NCBI GenBank assembly: GCA_002479655.1
Contig: DLOQ01000126.1
Location: 12,071-21,993 of the forward strand
Length of the DNA: 9,923 bases
DNA from: Lachnospiraceae bacterium UBA7480
GTDB taxonomy: Bacteria; Bacillota; Clostridia; Lachnospirales; Lachnospiraceae
Reading direction: 5' to 3'
Numbering within the stretch: position 1 is the first letter of the stretch; every line of letters begins with the position of its first letter. The notes beneath the pieces were generated by a model that saw only the letters and a list, made by a program, of their open reading frames with translations, had not been told where the DNA came from and made no database searches. Positions 7,131-9,923 of this stretch are shown piece by piece. A program made the translations under genes and the position numbers.

Positions 7131-7904
7131 TTAAATATTTTGAACCAGAATCTTATCTTTATTGATGCTGAATACCAGATTTCCCAGCACAAGCATACCG
7201 ATCCCCCACCAAGCCATCCTGATCCATTCTTCCCGCAATGGCCACTGATGGTACAGGACGCAGTTCCTTGCCGCCGCAATGCAGGTATAGACGGGATTCA
7301 TTTTGACAACCGACTGCATCTGGGGGCTAAGCTGGTCAACAGGATAAAAAAGGGCGCTCAGATACATCCACAACTGTAGCAGGATTGAATACAGATATTT
7401 CACATCCGGCATCAGGGAATAGGCAATGGCAAGCATATAACCTATACCGGTGGAGAACATCAGAAGCAGTAATACGATCAACGGGAATGCCAGCAGATGC
7501 TCTGTCGGCATGATCCCGAAAAACGCCACAATCAATATATAGGCTGCCAGAGAATATCCAAAATTCACCAAAGACGTCAGGATCCTTGACAACGGAAAGA
7601 TCTGTCTTGGAAGCTTTGTCCTTGTCATAAGGGTCTTATTATCCACCAGCGCCGTCATTGCCGAATTGGTCGCGCCGGTAAACATACCCCACAGGATGCT
7701 CCCCGTCAGATAGTACACAGGGTAATTTTCCATGGAACGCTTAAATATCGTGGAAAAGATCAGCGTCATAACAACCATGGACAGCAGGGGATTTAATACG
7801 CTCCACAAGACGCCGAGATACGATCTGACATATTTTCTTTTGACTTCCCTGCCTACCAGTTCATTCATCACAAACAGGTATTGTTTTAAACTCCCCGCCT
7901 TCAT
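7131..7904 (-). CDS. Polysaccharide ABC exporter permease (ABC-2, Wzm/TagG type)
   Basis: This is the membrane subunit of the exporter that carries lipid-linked glycan across the cytoplasmic membrane. At 257 aa it is normal for the family. It has the N-terminal amphipathic segment followed by YLGVLWSVLNPLL (29-41), and six probable membrane helices at about 32-53, 62-80, 108-131, 138-162, 170-188 and 228-247. The segment TKLPRQIFPLSRILTSLVNF (96-115) matches the cytoplasmic loop that contacts the ATPase in this family. It is encoded 12 bases before its ATPase, so the two are surely co-translated. Its own ribosome site is weak: only a purine patch (AAGGGAAGCGGG) about 12-25 bases upstream of the ATG, so translation may depend on coupling with the gene upstream, which ends 24 bases earlier. 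Whether the cargo is O-antigen-like, teichoic-acid-like or capsular cannot be told. Confidence 0.93.
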   Translation of the reverse strand: MKAGSLKQYLFVMNELVGREVKRKYVRSYLGVLWSVLNPLLSMVVMTLIFSTIFKRSMENYPVYYLTGSILWGMFTGATNSAMTALVDNKTLMTRTKLPRQIFPLSRILTSLVNFGYSLAAYILIVAFFGIMPTEHLLAFPLIVLLLLMFSTGIGYMLAIAYSLMPDVKYLYSILLQLWMYLSALFYPVDQLSPQMQSVVKMNPVYTCIAAARNCVLYHQWPLREEWIRMAWWGIGMLVLGNLVFSINKDKILVQNI

Positions 7905-7928
7905 CCGTTTTGTGATTACCCGCTTCCC

Positions 7929-9191
7929 TTATGATCTCTTTAATTTTTTCCTGATATAAACCAGACGCTTATACATCCGTATCTGAAACAAATGATAACC
8001 CACAGCCCTGCCTGCGCGCGCCGCACTGCCCTCCGGCCATGCGCTGTCCTTTAACGTCTCTTTCTTGATCCCCTTCATGATCAGCAGTCTTCTTATAGCA
8101 TGAAAATTACGGAGCTCCCTATTGTCTAAGACTGCCGCCACCGGCTGTAGGCTGCTTTCAGATACGTCGTCAGAAAACAGATACTCCCCGTATTCCGCGA
8201 CATCGCTTTCCATCGGCCGGCTCATCAGTCCCTCTAGCCGCCTTTGGGCCTCTTTTCGCGGCTGTATCAAGGATTTTAACTTATCCGGCTGCAACAGCAG
8301 TCTCTCCAGACAAAGTTCATTCCTTATCATGCGCTCTCTGTTAGGATTTTGGGTTGTCTCATAGACCGGAAACATCCTGCCGTCTTCCTCCCTGTATCCC
8401 ACCGTCATACCCTCCTTAGCGGAGCAGACTGCTTCAAACAGACAATTATTAAAGCGCACCTTCTTCTCTATATCCTTATATGGTCGGAAATAATAAGTAT
8501 GGTACATCGCAGGAGCAACATTCTTCGGAAGCTCATACAGTCCGAAATAAAATCCCTGGATCAGACTCCCTGCGCTTTCCATTGCGGACTGCCTAAGATG
8601 CTCCAACGTCTGCTGCAGTGACCCGGTCCATCCGCTGTCAACGATGGCAAATGCGTCCTGCTCCAGCACTCCCTCCTGTTTCAGGTAACGGATAGTGCTA
8701 TGGTATGCATCTTCCGCATGCTGATGCAGCAGCTTCATAAATATCCCGCACTCTGATAAGATGGGTTTCAAACGCTGCGTATCCGCATAGCTGAGCACAC
8801 GATCCAGCTCCTCCTGTTTCCCAAGCTGCCTTGCGACTTCTTCCGACTCCGCCTGATCCAGTCCGCCGCGCCTCAGGATCTTCCTTAAGGTGACATGGAC
8901 GCCTCCCACGCAGATCTTTTCCACAGGATCCTCATCCGGCAGATAAAACTCCGCCATCCGCCACGCATACCTTGATCCCTCCAGATACCGGCACGTAAGC
9001 GGAAGCTTCTCCTGCTCTATCATCCGGCGCGCGATCTTATAGACCAGCCACCCATCCCTTGCCAGAAAATATAACTTATGTATCTTTAGGGAAAGCGCCT
9101 CCCTGATCACCCAGTCCGTATAGGAAACCAATGCAGGCGCCCATATTGTTTCAAAGTCCCGTTTCTTATCCCATTTCTTTTCCTGTTCCAT
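7929..9191 (-). CDS. Stand-alone 'ARDG' domain protein of unknown function in a polysaccharide locus
   Basis: This 420-aa soluble protein has no signal peptide or membrane helix and ends in a basic tail (RIMYKRLVYIRKKLKR-like region). I cannot assign a reaction. Its landmarks are LYFLARDGWLVYKIA (40-54), YLEGSRYAWRMA (69-80), AIVDSGWTGSLQQTL (182-196), FNNCLFEAVCSAKEGMTVGY (247-266) and a following DGRMFPVY. These recur in the same order and at similar spacing in residues 607-865 of the 1022-aa protein downstream, so the two are homologous there. In that protein the domain follows a HAD-like domain; here it has none. The conserved acidic and glycine-rich motifs suggest an enzyme rather than a structural protein. 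It lies between a glycosyltransferase (48-bp gap) and the exporter permease (24-bp gap), implying a role in making or readying the glycan for export. The start has only a GGGGCGG ribosome-like patch nearby, so it is less secure. Confidence 0.8.
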   Translation of the reverse strand: MEQEKKWDKKRDFETIWAPALVSYTDWVIREALSLKIHKLYFLARDGWLVYKIARRMIEQEKLPLTCRYLEGSRYAWRMAEFYLPDEDPVEKICVGGVHVTLRKILRRGGLDQAESEEVARQLGKQEELDRVLSYADTQRLKPILSECGIFMKLLHQHAEDAYHSTIRYLKQEGVLEQDAFAIVDSGWTGSLQQTLEHLRQSAMESAGSLIQGFYFGLYELPKNVAPAMYHTYYFRPYKDIEKKVRFNNCLFEAVCSAKEGMTVGYREEDGRMFPVYETTQNPNRERMIRNELCLERLLLQPDKLKSLIQPRKEAQRRLEGLMSRPMESDVAEYGEYLFSDDVSESSLQPVAAVLDNRELRNFHAIRRLLIMKGIKKETLKDSAWPEGSAARAGRAVGYHLFQIRMYKRLVYIRKKLKRS

Positions 9192-9209
9192 ATCCGCCCC
9201 GGACGATCT

Positions 9210-9239
9210 GATCTGCTCTTTCCATAAAAGAGCCGGATC
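9210..9239 (-). repeat. Stem-loop in the gap between two operon genes
   Basis: GCTCTTT (9215-9221) and AAAGAGC (9227-9233) form a perfect 7-bp stem with a 5-nt loop, flanked after a small internal loop by GATC on both sides (9210-9213 and 9236-9239). On the minus strand no run of T follows, so it is not a standard terminator. It begins right after the stop codon of the glycosyltransferase gene and could stabilise or process the message, or be chance. Confidence 0.4.
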
Positions 9240-9923
9240 TTATCCCATTTCTTCCTGAATGATATAATTTACGGATCCTGCTGTGGAAAGCAGACGCTTT
9301 TTCTTATAATATGCAACCACCGGATAGGGCAGCAGACCTGTTGCAAGCGGCCTTGACATATACATCAACTGCATCCATTTCGGGATGTCCATTGCCTGAA
9401 AATACCTCGCCCTTATCTTTGCTTCATTCCACCTTGTCAGCCATGTCCTCTTTTTATAAGAAGACGCGCTCTGACGGTATAAAAGAAGCTCCTCCTGTAA
9501 GTTATATCCTCTAAGCCCCTGCCGGTACAGCCGCAGGAACAGCTCGTAATCCTCGCAGCGCAGGGTTTCCTGCGTCACCTCATATCCTCCGCCGCCCGCA
9601 AACAGCTCCCGCCGGAACATGACCGTGGGATGGATAAACGGGGAAAACGGCAGGAAATTGTACTGATTCGGCTCCTTTGCCATGACCAGCGTCCCCCAGA
9701 TCGTTTCATTATCAAAGACTCGAGCGTTGCTCCCCACCCATGCATATTCCGCATGGCGTTCCAAAAAATCAACTTCCCTTTTCAGACGGTCGGGAAGCGA
9801 AATATCATCCGCGTCCATCCTTGCAAGATATTTCCCTCTGGCTTCGCCGATACACTGATTCAGCGAAAAAGCCAGTCCCTTGTTCTCCTCGTTTCTGATC
9901 ACGCGGATCCGCCGGTCAAGATA
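9240..9923 (-). CDS. Family 2 glycosyltransferase, N-terminus cut by the window edge
   Basis: The visible 227 residues are the larger part of a GT-A fold glycosyltransferase that moves a sugar from a nucleotide-sugar to a growing glycan on the cytoplasmic side of the membrane. The frame stays open to the window edge and reads YLDRRIRVIRNEENKGLAFS there, a typical family 2 segment, so the GTG at 9900-9902 is an internal valine codon and the real start lies outside. Visible motifs are the metal/nucleotide site RMDADD followed by ISLPDRL, HPTVMFRRELF and the probable catalytic-base motif CEDYELFLR. The last 50 residues are basic and partly hydrophobic (PLATGLLPYPVVAYYKKKR), suggesting membrane association. 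It is the first visible gene of the operon; the sugar and linkage cannot be read from the sequence. Confidence 0.9.
   Translation of the reverse strand, partial: YLDRRIRVIRNEENKGLAFSLNQCIGEARGKYLARMDADDISLPDRLKREVDFLERHAEYAWVGSNARVFDNETIWGTLVMAKEPNQYNFLPFSPFIHPTVMFRRELFAGGGGYEVTQETLRCEDYELFLRLYRQGLRGYNLQEELLLYRQSASSYKKRTWLTRWNEAKIRARYFQAMDIPKWMQLMYMSRPLATGLLPYPVVAYYKKKRLLSTAGSVNYIIQEEMG

Noticed and set aside
6868..7131. Minus-strand open frame of 87 codons overlapping the exporter ATPase start
   Set aside because: It overlaps the membrane-helix and coiled-coil part of the ATPase gene in another frame; the Gly/Lys/Arg-rich product is a by-product of the purine-rich tract. The ATPase frame continues into clear Walker motifs.
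7140..9772. Other short frames at 7140-7379, 7732-7959, 8122-8364, 8349-8621, 9311-9514 (plus) and 7091-7279, 9575-9772 (minus)
   Set aside because: Each overlaps a well-supported gene in a different frame or strand, with no ribosome site or family features.
9900..9902. GTG as the start codon of the right-hand glycosyltransferase
   Set aside because: The frame is open upstream to the window edge and codes for the conserved family 2 segment before the valine, so the gene simply continues beyond the window.

Overview
The window looks like part of a cell-surface polysaccharide (capsule, teichoic-acid-like or O-antigen-like glycan) locus from a Gram-positive anaerobe, most likely a gut Clostridia/Lachnospiraceae-type bacterium. 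This is inferred from strong AGGAGG ribosome sites, a low-to-medium G+C content, a TagGH/Wzm-Wzt-type two-gene ABC exporter, a ferredoxin-containing F420-hydrogenase-like protein (an anaerobe trait) and an IS200/IS605 element. Nothing here fixes the species.

Every gene I accept is on the minus strand, so transcription runs from right to left. In that order they are: (1) a family 2 glycosyltransferase cut by the right window edge (9923-9240); (2) a 420-aa soluble protein with no named function, carrying an 'ARDG ... VDSGWTG' domain (9191-7929); (3) the membrane subunit (7904-7131) and (4) the ATPase (7118-6066) of a polysaccharide ABC exporter, the ATPase having an unusual N-terminal membrane anchor and charged coiled coil; (5) after a 128-bp AT-rich gap, a 1022-aa three-part protein of glycosyltransferase + HAD hydrolase-like domain + a second copy of the 'ARDG' domain (5937-2869); (6) a 723-aa fusion of an FrhB/FdhB-type iron-sulfur flavoprotein module and a polysaccharide pyruvyl transferase (2844-673). 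After these comes about 310 bp of decayed sequence that begins with a short reading frame coupled to gene 6 by an ATGA overlap. It ends at an IS200/IS605-type element whose tnpA is cut by the left window edge.

The genes fit one pathway: glycosyltransferases build a glycan on the cytoplasmic face, the pyruvyl transferase/FrhB fusion decorates it, and the ABC transporter moves it out. The two 'ARDG' proteins are the least understood part and the best candidate for new biology. Base composition changes sharply at about 6050: the exporter half is close to half G+C by eye, and the left half is clearly AT-rich. This suggests the left two genes are a separately acquired cassette. The leader of the IS element carries a nested structure: a long hairpin that contains both its promoter -10 box and its ribosome site, so that only read-through transcripts should be able to fold and mask the ribosome site.
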